Part shown: positions 46,332-57,949 of the stretch, piece after piece | Layout: the number at the start of each line of letters is the position of its first letter | Numbering within the stretch: the stretch's first letter is position 1 | NCBI GenBank assembly: GCA_013407085.1 | Contig: JACCGJ010019906.1 | Coordinates: forward strand, 33,919-97,918 | Reading direction: 5' to 3' | Length of the DNA: 64,000 nt | DNA from: Atriophallophorus winterbourni | Taxonomy: Eukaryota > Platyhelminthes > Trematoda > Plagiorchiida > Microphallidae | Made by a program: the position numbers and the translations under genes | Notes under the pieces: model-generated | Told to the model about the DNA's origin: nothing | The model's database searches: none | What the model saw: the letters and a program-made list of their open reading frames with translations, nothing else

Positions 46332-49300
46332 ATGGAAGGCAAGCACGTCGAAACAGACCCGCAGTTAATTAAGGAATGTTTAAGTGAACATAACCGGTAG
46401 GTGGCTTAAATCATGTTTATTCCCTTCTCATATTAAAATCGATTGAGAAAAAGTAACGCGTCATGTTCAATGATATTTGTTTGATTTAAAGAGGTTTTTC
46501 GTATGAGACTCAAGGTAAAATAACATCAAAAATAGATTTGTTTGACAAAATGATTTATTATGCTGTGTACAAATATATAAAAACAGCTGGATTCGAAATA
46601 TATTGCAACGCCTTAGTATACGGTGATAGCTTAGCTACGTTAGGTAGACTAAATATTTTGAAGCTCCTTATTTTGTGACAGGGAACTTCGAACTCTATTG
46701 CATTTATGTACTAATCTACCGTAGTATTTATGCATATTCGAGTGATAAATTAGTAATATCTTCCTGATATTCAGGTGAATATAATTGTAAATGACCTCCA
46801 TCAAATATGGAAATATTTCGTTCTAAACTTCACCTTTGCAGATTACGTGAACTGCATGGATGTCCAGCTTTGGAGGTTGATGAAACGTTATGTGTGGATG
46901 CTCAAAAGTATGCGGAAGAACTCATCAAGAAAGACTTTCTGGTTCATGCAACAGGGAACTTTGGAGAAAATATAGCATGCAGAATTTCTTTGTTCGACGT
47001 GAAGCTGAACGGTAAATGCAACACGTATAGTGATAAATTGGTCACCGTATTTTAATGGAATCTCTCTGTTAAAGCTCAGTTTAAGGTTGGTCGTATAGGT
47101 GAACTTTAAACGCCAAGTGACCAAAATGTCGGTTAATTTCTTCCACCCAAAATGTGATGTGATTTAACAAGTCGGTCAGGCCAACCTTTTCCAACAATGA
47201 CTTCCAAATGCAAACCATATCTAATAAACCGTTTGGTGGGTAAGAGCGTGAATATCAATGGAAATATTACTGATGGCGTCTGTAATTTAAGGGCATGCAG
47301 TTCCTGATCGTACTGTCCCTACGTGATTGATGTATGCAGCATGAATCCGATCGTGGGGTGTGTCGGTGATGGAATTGCATGAAAATGAGCTTCTTTGTAA
47401 TTCTTGTTTATTGTTGAAACCACTCGTATTACAATGAATGACTGTGCAAACTAAATAGTGCTATCTGTGAAAATAACTTTCCTCAGCAGCTTGCAACACT
47501 TTCGAAAATACAGCATGAGCTATTTTCATGCAGAAAAGGTGGAAGTCTACATTTCGCTGTTTATTCGGTTACAGTTTAAAATTTCTATTTCTATACCATA
47601 ACAAAGCATGACTTAATATTTAGTCAATGCTTCTAGCAAATAAACTATAAACACCTTTTACAAAATACCCCACCACAATATTATTACTATTATTTTATCT
47701 TTATGTTTGGGTGTTCAAGCAATTTTTTGGCGCAAGCCTTTATACGTGTCGGGCCAAACTTTTCTCGAAATGTGATAGGATGTTTGATCACAGATTTGTT
47801 TTTGCTTGAAATAAGAGTCCTTCGCATTTATCTACAGTTGTAGGTCTCCTTCGGACGATATTGACGAAAGATTTTCATCAGATGCACGTGAGCATTACAT
47901 ATGTCACACCAGGCAATCAGATTCAGGATGCAGCAAATTCGCAAAAATCCGTCACACCACTCACTCCACTTTACAAACCTCAGATATTCCCTGTCAAAGA
48001 TATTCTGAACTAGATGCACTCACTAGTTCCCAAAGTGTGCTAGTTCCTCTAATGCCTGTATGGAATTTTATGAGTTGCATACGTATTTGTGCCAAAAGTT
48101 TAGTTTACCTAATAGTTGACATTTTAAATTTGAACTCTCCATAGAATTCAACTTCCAGAAAATGGTGCTTTTCATGCATTAGACCTGATCCGGGTTGAGT
48201 ATGTTATGCAATAATCTGTAGCCCAATTATTGTTTTGTTAGCCACATTCGGTCGTTGTCGTCCATCGATGTACATCACAATCGCATGAATTTTGAAGTTC
48301 TACAGCTTCTTAATAACTAAACAGTTCGGGATGAACAATCTCTCCCACAGCGCTTGCAGTGATAGGCAAAACTCGGTCGTTGGGCCTCAGTTGCACCCCG
48401 TGATCTGTGTTCAGCAGACAACAGCTGTATCTGCAAGCTGGGGAGCCGAATTATTAATACTCTTGTAATATTGTCCCAACCTCGCAGCACAAAAAACGTC
48501 TCTATATTTAACAAAGTTTTCATTTAAATGGAAGATAATTGGTAGGTACTTGAAATTTGGTTCTCGTGTATTCGTCTAATGGCTTTGTAAACTGCTCCAT
48601 ACAACGTTTATAGCAAAGTCTATGCGAAACAAGCTTACATTCAACTTTCGTGAGGAGCTGAATAAATGTTCTACCATTATTCAGTAGAATTAATTTGGTT
48701 TATCGAACATTTCTCGTGGTATACAATCGTTTTTATAACCTGATGCCTCAAAATGATTTATTTAGATTTTGTTTAAATTAATCCGATGACGCGTATTTCC
48801 AGTCTTCGTTCTATAATTTATCAACTTACATGGTGCCAAATCGCGGGATGATTATACATATTATTGTGGTGCATATGCCAAAAGAGCCTGACATAACTGA
48901 AATATTTGAATAAAATATGTGATAAGCGGTAATAAAAGCAAATTTATATGTCACCCCGCTAACATTGTGTTAAGTTTACAAGAATAAAGCTGTCAGTAAA
49001 TTAGGAAATCTAACGAATGCATTGATTATTTTCCTTACTTGACTTTTATACTTTACATGTTTTGGTTTTTCTTAGAAGCATTTGTTGAGTATTTCGTGAG
49101 ATCCTTAACTTCGTGAACCATTTGTTTCCGAACTTTTGCATATCCCGGCAATCTATTGAGCTCTTTATAATCTCACGGCACACCTATCAACGTCAATTAT
49201 CATTTTGTGACACAATGTAATGTCCCGCGGTGCAGTGCATTGCAACTACTGTGTCACTCTGTTTTATATTATAAAACATAACAACGCTTTTGATTGGTAT

Positions 49301-50955
49301 TCGCGAAACGGATAAATTCAAGAAATTAAACAATTTCAAATTTAAATTCCAATTTAAGCGCGCTGTCTCGTGATTACGAAATTGAATGTTATTACTAAAC
49401 TAAATGAAATCGAATACATTCAACCTATTATCCCTTCGTGACACAACAATAATCATTTCACGCCAAACTAATGTGCTTCAGCACAGCGGTTGGGCACCAC
49501 TCATACAAAATCTTGTAATTTGTACAAAAATACCCGCCCTTTACAAATATTTTTCACTTTATTTCTTGGTGAGCTGAAAGCAAGAACGGTTTTTTGTATT
49601 CCCATAATCAACAGTAAGAGCTACATATAATGTATCGTATATTCCACGAATGTATACATATATGCAGTGACTTTACTATATTAACTTCACTTTACAAGGA
49701 ATGGAGGCTACGAGAATATGGTACAACGAAATCGACAAGTATAATTACGATCCATACTTCCAAGAAGAATGTGGTAAGTAATCTCATAATTTCAGGAAAC
49801 ACACATCTCTATTAGACAATAATAACTGTACATAACAACCAAAGTTTGTCTTTTTAGTTCGTTTGTGTGACGAATCCAACATGATTTTCAAGCTACTTTG
49901 AATAGTTTTCAAATTTCGATTGAAGTGGTACGAATTATTAATGATTTACATATATATACTCGTTTTGAGTCAAACTGGTTCAGTCATAAAGGATAATTAC
50001 CTTGGTAAACCAAAATAAGGTTTCATCGTCACAAATGTTGATTTGCCAAGAACGGATGCCTTGGTTTCAATGGTATATGAAAAATATGACTAATTAGATT
50101 TCAGGATTTGAATTACCTTTTTGATTTGGATTATTGTGCGACACAGTTCAAAATGTCGCCTGATTTCTTTTGTGGTGTAATTTTATCCTAATTGTGGTAA
50201 AATCATATCATTGTGTCGTAGGTAACCTTGCAGTTTATAACTGTTACTCAAAAATCAGGTGAAGATTGCCTGATTTAAGTTCATTCTTCAAATTGATTTA
50301 GCGATCATTAGTTATGTTTTTAAATATTCATAACTTATATTGCACAATCCCCCTCTATAAGCAGTTGTCTAGATTTTACTTTGTGATAAGGCGTAGCGTG
50401 TATATCTCAGCTATATCTTAAATGTAACCACGGAATTTCAAATTCCATTCCATGAGGAAGCATACACAATTAATTCTCATTATTGGTGATTCGACAACGA
50501 GTTATATGCAGTCCTATCGCCTCGAAACCAACAATATCTGTGGTGATTACACCAGTAATAAGACTCCTGACCAGCCCATGATTTAATTTCATATATTGCG
50601 ATCTAACCTCAGTTCATTTGTGCGAGGATTGTGCGAGGTGTATACATCGGACTTTTTCCCTGTTTACCTGCATTCGAATACATTTTTGTAGATTATTTTG
50701 TAGAATTTACTTATGATTCTTGTTTAAGTTATAAACAATTAGCTGACGCGGTTTTTCGTCCCTTAATTGGCATTTTGATGGTATTTGTCAGGTCATTTTA
50801 CGCAAGTTGTTTGGAAACAAACCACGCAAGCTGGTTTCGGACGTGCGACCAACGCCGCAGGAACAAAAGTAATTGTTGTTGCCAGATATTATCCACCCGG
50901 AAATATAATCGGACAATTTTCGGAGAATGTACCAATGCCTATTAAACATGACTGA
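46332..50955 (+). CDS. GAPR-1/GLIPR2-like CAP (SCP/TAPS) domain protein, 157 residues, four exons
   Basis: Exons 46332-46396, 46842-47011, 49699-49773 and 50792-50955 join in phases 2, 1 and 1 through GT-AG introns (donors GTAGGT, GTAAAT, GTAAGT; acceptors TTTGCAG, TTTACAAG, TTGTCAG). The protein is one CAP domain: CLSEHNRLRELHG (16-28), H57, GENIA with E64 (63-67), WYNEIDKYNY with E89 (86-95), GHFTQVVWK with H105 (104-112), and VVARYYPPGN (132-141). All four residues of the CAP tetrad (H57, E64, E89, H105) are present. There is no signal peptide and the length is close to mammalian GLIPR2 (about 154), so it belongs with the non-secreted GAPR-1-like members (in flukes the group 2 venom-allergen-like proteins). 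Family members associate with Golgi membranes and lipids; the exact role is unknown. The ATG at 46332 puts the domain right at the N-terminus, as in GAPR-1. Confidence 0.93.
47280..47400 (+). repeat. ~240-bp repeat, partial unit, subfamily A
   Basis: GGCATGCAGTTCCTGATCGT, GTCCCTACGTGATTG and GTGATGGAATTGCATGAAAATGAGC match the subfamily A unit in order. Inside intron 2 of the CAP gene. The rest of that intron has only the RTE-like tail at 48230-48450. Confidence 0.65.
48230..48450 (-). mobile_element. RTE-like 3' end with zinc-finger-like motif
   Basis: The minus-strand translation gives RPSFAYHCKRCGRDCSSR (about 48400-48345), a Cys-rich C-terminal motif of fluke RTE/CR1-type pol proteins. 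Nucleotide similarity to 7430-7620 extends through the following ~110 bases (TTCAGCAG..AA.AGCTGTATCT, CAGTGATAGGC). Lies in intron 2 of the CAP gene on the opposite strand. Confidence 0.65.
49774..50791 (+). other. Intron 3 of the CAP gene
   Basis: Nothing recognised inside. The open frame 50631-50945 reads across the acceptor and the last exon in the wrong frame, so it is not a separate gene. Confidence 0.7.
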
Positions 50956-51399
50956 ACAATTCTTGGAATAATTACTAAATACTTTTGCAATGAATTTCGT
51001 TGTATTATGAGTGATCTTTTTCTATGTAGTGCAAGATGAAATGCAATACAGTTAGGAGAGACTGTTGTGGTTTATCAAACGGATATTTCACAACCAACAG
51101 CGTACGCCTTCTGATTATTGTATCCAACAAACCGTAACACAATTCTCAATGTAACACGGCATACAAATCCAGAGCAATCACACACAATAGTCTTGTCGCA
51201 AATCAGAACACGTTAGTGGCTTGAATTATAAATTTAAATTGTGTACATATTTACATGTATGCATTATAACAAAACAATGATGAATTATGTACGAAAAATA
51301 AAATTAAAATATAAAATGCGGAAAACACCGTAATACTCTCTTCCTAGAGCGTTATAAGAGAGTGAAACGCTCGAAACCAAAAAAACATTAATCCACGTA
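50956..51399. other. Spacer between the CAP gene and the Gypsy element
   Basis: AT-rich. It may include the start of the Gypsy 3' LTR on the minus strand (below about 51430), but no second LTR is present to define it. Confidence 0.4.
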
Positions 51400-51429
51400 G
51401 TATGCGAGATTAGCAGACCACCTGACTCT

Positions 51430-52490
51430 ACCACCTCATCGACTGTTTCGCATTGGGAAAGGTTGGTCAGAAGATGGGAGGAGTTCACACGGCTGGGTTG
51501 ATTGGGTTGACTGAAGCACACTGTGAATAATATGAGTAAGTGAGGTTGATAGAAAATTGTCAACATTGAGGGTACCACATCGGGCGTGAACATTCGAGAG
51601 TGGCGCTTTGTCGCACACTCGTTCGATAAAAGCTGCCTTTAAACGGTCAATTATAACCATATTTTGAGCACAATTTTGCTCGATGGTGAAGTATTTGGCA
51701 CAGAGACTAATGCCTTCGGAGAATCCGGTATATGGGTCTTGTAGGTGTTTGCGCGTATGATCGGTTTAATAAAAAACAAAAGCACATGAATGTAAATCAC
51801 TTGGCAAGTAAAAGTTACGGGTGCATGGGCGATTGGGGTGGAACGTAATTGACGCCGGAGGGATCGCAAGCGATTGACATAGTTATGAACAGTAATGTCT
51901 GCTGCAACATCAGCGGATTCGATCAATTCACCAGGGAGGCGGATTGGAGTGCCGTAAACTAATTCTGCGGCGGAACATCCGAGATCTTCTTTGAAAGTAG
52001 CACGTAAACCAAGAAGGATCGATTGCAGGTAATCTGCCAAACTTTCCATTTTACCATGTGACAGTATTACGGCTTTCAGATAACTATTGAACCGTTCAAA
52101 ATAACCGTTAGTGCAAAGATAATAATCTGGTGTTTGAATGTGATTAGCACCTAGAAGAATAGTCAAGCCACGTAAAACGATGTATTGGAACTGAGATCAA
52201 CGATCCGTAGTAATAGTTGATGGGACAATATAATTGCTGATCCAGTTTTGCAGAACCATTTGCGCTACTGTTTCTGCTGTAATATCGGTAATGGGGATAG
52301 CTGTAGGCCAGCGGCTGAAACGGCCGACACAAGTTAACATATATGTGAAACCATTAGAGATAGCTAGATGGCTGACAATGTCAAGATGAACGTGTTGGAA
52401 ACGTTTACTCGGTGGAGGAAAAGATCCTAGAGCATTGAGAGTATGACACTGGATACAGGCTTTCGTCCAATTATGAATATTCGAATGCAT
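51430..52490 (-). pseudogene. Gypsy integrase and pol C-terminus
   Basis: Segments in several frames: zinc-binding end [11 protein letters not shown] and catalytic core [11 protein letters not shown] with [10 protein letters not shown] (52490-52197); the second part YFERFNSYLKAVILSH and LLGLRATFKEDLGCSAAELVYG (52166-51651); and a tail VIIDRLKAAFIE (51660-51436). The expected TDxG...F segment between the first two pieces is disrupted at about 52195. The tail VIIDRLK motif is the chromatin-side end of Gypsy pol. Confidence 0.87.
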
Positions 52491-52734
52491 ATTTGGCCAA
52501 AGAAATCGATCAGTGATAAATTTACGAGTAGCACGAATGCCGTTATGGAAAAGGGAAGGAAATTGATCAAAAATGGACTTCTTAAGTAACTTTGGTACTT
52601 AAGGATGGGGGGTGGGAAGTGTGAATAATCACATGATAATGTCAAGCTGAAATTGGGGATGGGGACAGGTTGAATTATGAGGGATGAGGTAGATTGATAC
52701 TGTTGTGAGTCACGGTCATGTTGCTGAGCCTCTG

Positions 52735-53160
52735 CTAAATGCTTGAGATCGAAGTTTGATCGACTGTGGTGTGTTGCATGCGAGAAAATGCGTCTGCAAC
52801 TGTTTTCGATGAAGCAGATAAATGACGTATATCACTCGTCAATTGCAAAATATAGTCAAGGCGACGTATCTCACAGGGTGAATGTCTATCAGCTGTAGCA
52901 GATATAGCAACTGTCAAAGGTTTGTGCTCAGTCCAAACAGTGGAATTTGGGCCTTTGTGCAAATGTGTAAAAAATAGCGAACAGCATACTTTGACAACCC
53001 AATCAATACTTTGCTGTAGGATAGCACTGACTGCTGCTTGGGATGCATCAGTGACAACTAAAAGTGAAGCATGAGGATTCCTGGACATTGTGGATAACGT
53101 AGATACTTCATTCAATGCAGTTTTCAATCGCTGAAACGATTCAAAATCATCAGCAATCAT
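52735..53160 (-). pseudogene. Gypsy RNase H fragment with internal deletion
   Basis: FESFQRLKTALNEVSTL and LLVVTDASQAAVSAILQQ mark the end of RT and start of RNase H, with the catalytic Asp in VTDAS. VWTEHKPLTVAI and DYILQLTSDIRHLS follow, then VADAFSRM. Between them the usual RNase H middle motif (SRELLA..AI..F) is shortened or replaced, so some residues are deleted. Confidence 0.85.
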
Positions 53161-53354
53161 TTTAAATTACCGCTTGATTGCGCGTAGCAAATCGGTTATT
53201 AGCTGAAATATATTTTAGCACAATTCGGAATGAATCTTCTGCACGGTTATCTCCACATGAACGCCAAGCGTCAGCTTGTGAAGAAGGCTTGCCCCGGGGC
53301 GATTTGGATAGTCTTATCATTCCAAGTTAAACATGTGTTCAAAATCACGCTTTG

Positions 53355-53783
53355 CTACTTCGACCTTGTTTGGGCCAGACGACGGAGTCCGTCAAACACT
53401 AGAGTACCATGGGTCAAAATTTGGTGCTTGACGTCATGTTTAACAGCAGTAGATTGCGAACACGTTTTAAAAACTTCAGAATATTGGGTCAGTAAATCAC
53501 TGAACGCTGATGTGTTGTCAGGGGTAAGTATTCGAAAGGATCGGATGGGGGAATCACAGAAGTTACCAAATGAAATAATTTTTGTTAAATTGTCAATGAG
53601 CTTACTTCCAGCTTTACTGAATGAAAGATCAAAATGCAAAAAGAAGTCTGCGCACAGATTTGGTACTTTGACATCTGCGAGCGTGAAAATTCGTCTAAAG
53701 TTACGTCTGAGGCCTAATTCAATAGAAAGTGATCTTTGACCGATAGTAGAAATTTTTGTAAGGTTTACCGCCTGTAACGTCAT
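53355..53783 (-). pseudogene. Gypsy protease C-terminus and RT N-terminus
   Basis: RRIFTLADVKVPNLCADFF is the strand region after the protease active site. It is followed by FSDLLTQYSEVFK and VKHDVKHQILTHG, the entry to Gypsy RT (usually V.H.I.T.G.PV). The frame then breaks, and RT homology fades between 53350 and 53160; the YVDD-bearing core is absent. Confidence 0.8.
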
Positions 53784-54232
53784 CGGCTACGGGTTCTTAC
53801 GCTCCATATTTGATGGTGGGAATGCGCTAATTTCCGCACCTGTGTCGATGAGGAATCGAATTTTTGAGTGCTGCTCGACAGAGCTATCGCGTTTATTGCC
53901 TGGTTTCGTGGTTTCATTGGCCTGTTTGCATGACATGTGGATCGTGTGTGTGGTGGATTATTACGAGAATTAGTTCGAAATTGTGCGATTCTTTTTACCT
54001 GTAGGGATAATTTATAGAACATCGATTTCAATTCTTCAAAATCTCGTTGCATCGGTGTGCCAGAATCATCGATAGTCGTGTGTTTTGCGTCGTGAAAGAT
54101 GTCATGAATTTCGTCTGCAATGCGAGCTAGGTGTTGGCGACTGGTGTTCTTGCCCAAATTGGCTAAAACTTTGATGATATCCATCATTAACAACGACTCG
54201 TAGATTACTGCTGAAAGGTTTTGTATAGGCAC
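53780..54232 (-). pseudogene. Gypsy gag C-terminal region
   Basis: LANLGKNTSRQHLARIADE resembles the gag segment L..LAEIADRIHE of fluke Gypsy elements. It is followed by a predicted helix (FEELKSMFYKLSLQVKRI-like) and a basic stretch. No zinc knuckle is visible. Protease coding (FLIDTGAEISAFPP) overlaps its end in another frame. Confidence 0.65.
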
Positions 54233-54299
54233 ACATTACTAAAATGCTTGTATTTTGGATATAATGTTGTAAGTAGATTCAAGATTTATGGTTGAAAAA

Positions 54300-55960
54300 G
54301 AAATTAACTTTACTATAACCATAGAGTCCAACTATAGGTACAAATGTATATGTGTGTTAATAAAAGCAAAATCAATGGGACGAAGATAGTTCATTAATAG
54401 TTGGGGAGCACAATTTGGATTACCACTCATATAATCGTCAAGTTTCGATTTGAATATAGATAAACTGTTTGAGCTTACCAAATCTGCCGGTAGGGAATTC
54501 CAAACAATGCAATCACGCAACGAATAAAAATATCTGCGGCAGTTGCGTTTGGAGTGTGGTATTTACAACTTGCAACCATGACCAGGGCTTTTTCTAGAGG
54601 TTCGAAGGTGGAATAATATATCCAAGTGGTGGAAAACAGTATTAAGTATATTGTATGCGAGGATGAGTTCACCTCACATTCTCCTCTGTGCAAGTGTCTT
54701 CAGCCCCAATCGTCTGAGTCGCTCGGCGAATTGCGTATTTTCGAGTACAATGACAAGTTAGAGGCTCTTTGATATATGCGATCCAGAAGCAAAATATCTT
54801 TTTGGAGCCATGGTGTCCAGGCTTGTGCAGCATAGTCTAGAACCGGGTGTAAATATGTGTTCATCATGAGATAAAAACACCCAGTGGAAAAACGTCCAAA
54901 TATCCGCGTAACATACCGAGCAATCAAGACGCGCTTTTGCAAACGGCTTCGCATTGTAGACCATTTTTCAAACTCCCACAAATCCAGACACCCATCTCCT
55001 TTTCTTCCAAGGTGTACTCCAGGATTTTGTCGCCGAGCTTGTATGGATAGCAAAAACCAAGGTCACGACCGATCTGAATGATCTTGGACTTCTGAATATT
55101 CAATGGCAGTTTATTTTCAGATGATCAGTTGTACAAAGCATTCAAATCGTTTTGTAGCAAAATACAATCACCAGCATATCTGATTCGCCTCCATATCGTC
55201 AGCAAACAAAACCATCTTACTATCATTTGGTATTGTCAAATCGTTCATTCAGATTAGCAACAGTATTGGTCCAAGCACTGATAGTTGTGGAACACCGATA
55301 ATAGGCAGTCCACACGAACTCTGATGTGTCAGTTGCTGAGGTAATCACGTATCAATTCATATAGTCTTCCAACGATACGTATTTCTTTAACTTGTTCAAA
55401 AGTAAATTATGATCAACTCTGTCGAATGCTTTAGCAATGTCCAGGTAGCACGCATGAATACAGCCCCCAGCATATACAACTCTTGTCCAATCGTTTAAGC
55501 TTTTCAGCAAATTTGCTAGACAAGAACAATTTCTGCAAAATCCGTGTTGGGCAACTGTCAAAAGTTCGTTCGTTTCTAAATGTTGCACTATTTCCGCGGT
55601 TATTATTTGCTCAAAACTTTTGATACCGATTACAGCAATGTCACCGGCCTGTAATTTTTAACTTAAGAACGGCAACCACCTTTGTAAATGGGTGTTATTT
55701 GTCTCAGTTTCCAGTCTTTTGACACCACACCAGCTTCGAGCAAATTAATAAACATGCGGGATAGAAGTTCAGATGGCTGCGCATGGCAATTTTCTAGCAG
55801 CTTGGGAGTTAACTCATCTGGTCTTTGAGATTTCTTTACGTTTAATTTCGTAGTTGCTGCGCTACCACAATCAGAGTAATCAATACTTCACTCGAGGTCG
55901 GTCGGTCAAATCGAATGATTGGTTACTGATCAGGCTCCGTGGATTTAGGCGCAAAAACTC
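54300..55960 (-). mobile_element. CR1-like retrotransposon fragment (RT to 3' end)
   Basis: From right to left: RT entry (near 55700), TVAQHGFCRNCSCLANLL near 55545, palm ACYLDIAKAFDRVDHNLLL at 55452-55396, GVPQLSVLGP near 55290 and catalytic FADD near 55205. Then comes LGRKGDGCLDLWEFEKW, YLHPVLDYAAQAWTPWLQK (about 54855-54800) and the terminal VWNSLPADLVSSNSL (54500-54455). Frame breaks are moderate; motif residues are mostly intact, including both catalytic Asp. Confidence 0.85.
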
Positions 55961-55999
55961 CGGCATAAAATTCTGCTAACAGGTCAGCGGAATTAAATT

Positions 56000-56310
56000 A
56001 CTCATTTACATGCATCTCATGTGGGGAGAGTGATGTCGATGAATGCAAATGAGCAATTTAATTCATGGTCATGTGTTCAAACCCAGTCTACATGAGTGGG
56101 GGCTCATGTGATTGAACAGGTTGGTCGTACCACCCTTACCCAACAGTGGCATACAAGCGCAACTTGTTCACCATTCTTCCATTGTTTCAAGCGCATGTGG
56201 ATCCTGATCCTACTGTCCCTACCTGATGAGTGCAAACAGCACGCAACTGGTCGTGGAGGGGGTGTGTGATGCTGATGCATGCAAATGAGCATTTTTGTTC
56301 AAATGTGTTA
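56000..56310 (-). repeat. Tandem dimer of the ~240-bp repeat, subfamily A
   Basis: AAATGAGC with a T-rich follow-up occurs at 56047 and 56283, a period of 236. The full unit between them contains TTGTTCACCATTCTTCCA, TGGATCCTGATCCTACTGTC and AACAGCACGCAACTGGTCG, as at 18.8 kb. The minus-strand frame 56104-56292 falls inside and is not a gene. Confidence 0.78.
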
Positions 56311-56984
56311 CATTTTATCCTCGGTATTCGATATAATTGATCAAACCAATATCATAAACTATTTCCTACTGCTTTATTGTGGCATGTGGAGCTTTTAAAG
56401 GTAATTGTGGGTTATCGATATTATACCGAATATTAATAATGAAACCATGTTAGATAGATGTCGGTTTGATTTTATTAGAAACTCAAAGACAGAGAATCTA
56501 CAAAATATCACCATATAATTGCTATCAAATACATGCATATCTTTTTCCATTTGAAACTCTTCCGCGCCATTGGGAAGTTCAGAATTATGTTCAGAATGCC
56601 ACCAAGCAGAATTTCGGGTTGACTAAGCAAAATCACAATCAAGCAACTATCTGAACAAAATAAGGAAACTTCAAAATTTATATACCAAACTATTAACCGC
56701 GGGCCCAATCACGCTCATGCGATCATATGAATAGTTTCACATTTGCATTCAGCGAAATGCGTCGAAAAATCGAAATTAAATCGTCTGCTTCCTTTTTACA
56801 CACACACAATGAAAACAAATCACCAAAACATATATTTCCAGCCGAAATTTTCTCTATCCATATCACAATTGAAATAACTTGAGCTCCTCCATTGAAGCAC
56901 ATGGACGCAAACATGAATGTACGAATTATTTAAATGTTATACGTACATCCTATGGTAATGTTTCGAATCATGAACAACATACGT
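56311..56984. other. No recognised gene
   Basis: AT-rich, overlapping short frames on both strands, no motif. Confidence 0.4.
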
Positions 56985-57120
56985 TGTACGAACCCTATAT
57001 AGCAGTGGCATACAAGTATAACTTTGTTTACCACTTTACCACTGTTTCAAGGCTCACTGAATCTGATCTTACTGTCTCCGGTAGTGGAGTGTAAGGGATG
57101 GTGATGTGAGCAACACATTA
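56985..57120 (+). repeat. ~240-bp repeat unit, subfamily B
   Basis: AGTGGCATACAAGTATAACT, TTACCACTTTACCACTGTTTC and CTCCGGTAGTGGAGTGTAAG match units at 44100-44235, with a small internal deletion. Confidence 0.7.
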
Positions 57121-57949
57121 CTTTGGTCATACGTTTTTCTCATTAAGCCCATCGTCGTGCTTTCTAAAAGTAAGGAAATCTTGTGCATGATCAAAGATAG
57201 CTCTCGAGCAGAAGATGCATGTTTAATTGAGTGCGATACGTATTTACGAGGTAGCAGGTCCTATCTAGATGATCTTTAGTAAGTGCTGAATTCTCTATTA
57301 GAGATGTCACTGCTTAACTTATGAATAATTTGAACTAATCTTCAAATTTTGATACTAGAATATCGGCAGACATTCGCGTCAGTTATGGTATAATTGGCTG
57401 CCAATTCTGAATCTTGCTTTTAAAAATCTCAGTGAAGAATAAAACGTAAACAATATGGGTAGAAAATCAAAAACACTAAGAAGATTTTCTATATTTCGAC
57501 GTAATTTTGGCCTTTTGATCCTGGTGTACCAATAATTAGAAAGATAAATTCAACGAACTAGAGTGTGTCAGAATGATCCAAATCATTTTGAATTAAAGCA
57601 CGTGCCACATTTATCATTTATCGAAACTGATTTTCGTTAGCGTTGCTAGGCAGCTTATGTGTGTAAACGTCTATAAAACATCTCAATTAAACATGATGTG
57701 AAAAATACACAAGGTAGTATATTCCAACATCAACGGTGGTCAATTGAATAATCACTTTCGTGATATGGGCACTGATATCCGGATTTTCGTCGGTTTTTGT
57801 CGCTATGATTATTCAGATTATTCAGATATTGAGGTACTTTTCAAGCCTGGAATTCAAAAGATGTACAGAAATAGTTGGAAAATAGGCTTTATCGCCTAAG
57901 AGATGCAAACCTCCCAATTACATGTAATGGGGAATTAAAACTTTCTCTT
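57121..57949. other. No recognised gene
   Basis: Nothing supported on either strand before the CR1-like endonuclease remnant. Confidence 0.4.

Larger units (their letters stand above)
51400..54240 (-). mobile_element. Ty3/Gypsy LTR retrotransposon, 5'-truncated, RT core deleted
   Basis: Minus-strand order: end of gag (54232-53780), protease with DTGAE motif (near 53845), start of RT (53783-53355), RNase H (53160-52735), then integrase and tail (52490-51430). The composition resembles the CsRn1-type Gypsy lineage known from flukes, which is an inference. No LTR pair is visible and the 5' part of gag is missing. Confidence 0.85.

Noticed and set aside
50631..50945. 104-codon plus-strand protein
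   Set aside because: It reads the last CAP exon in the wrong frame; the correct frame from 50792 gives the conserved GHFTQVVWK sequence.
53230..53739. 169-codon plus-strand protein
   Set aside because: Antisense shadow of the Gypsy protease/RT coding region.
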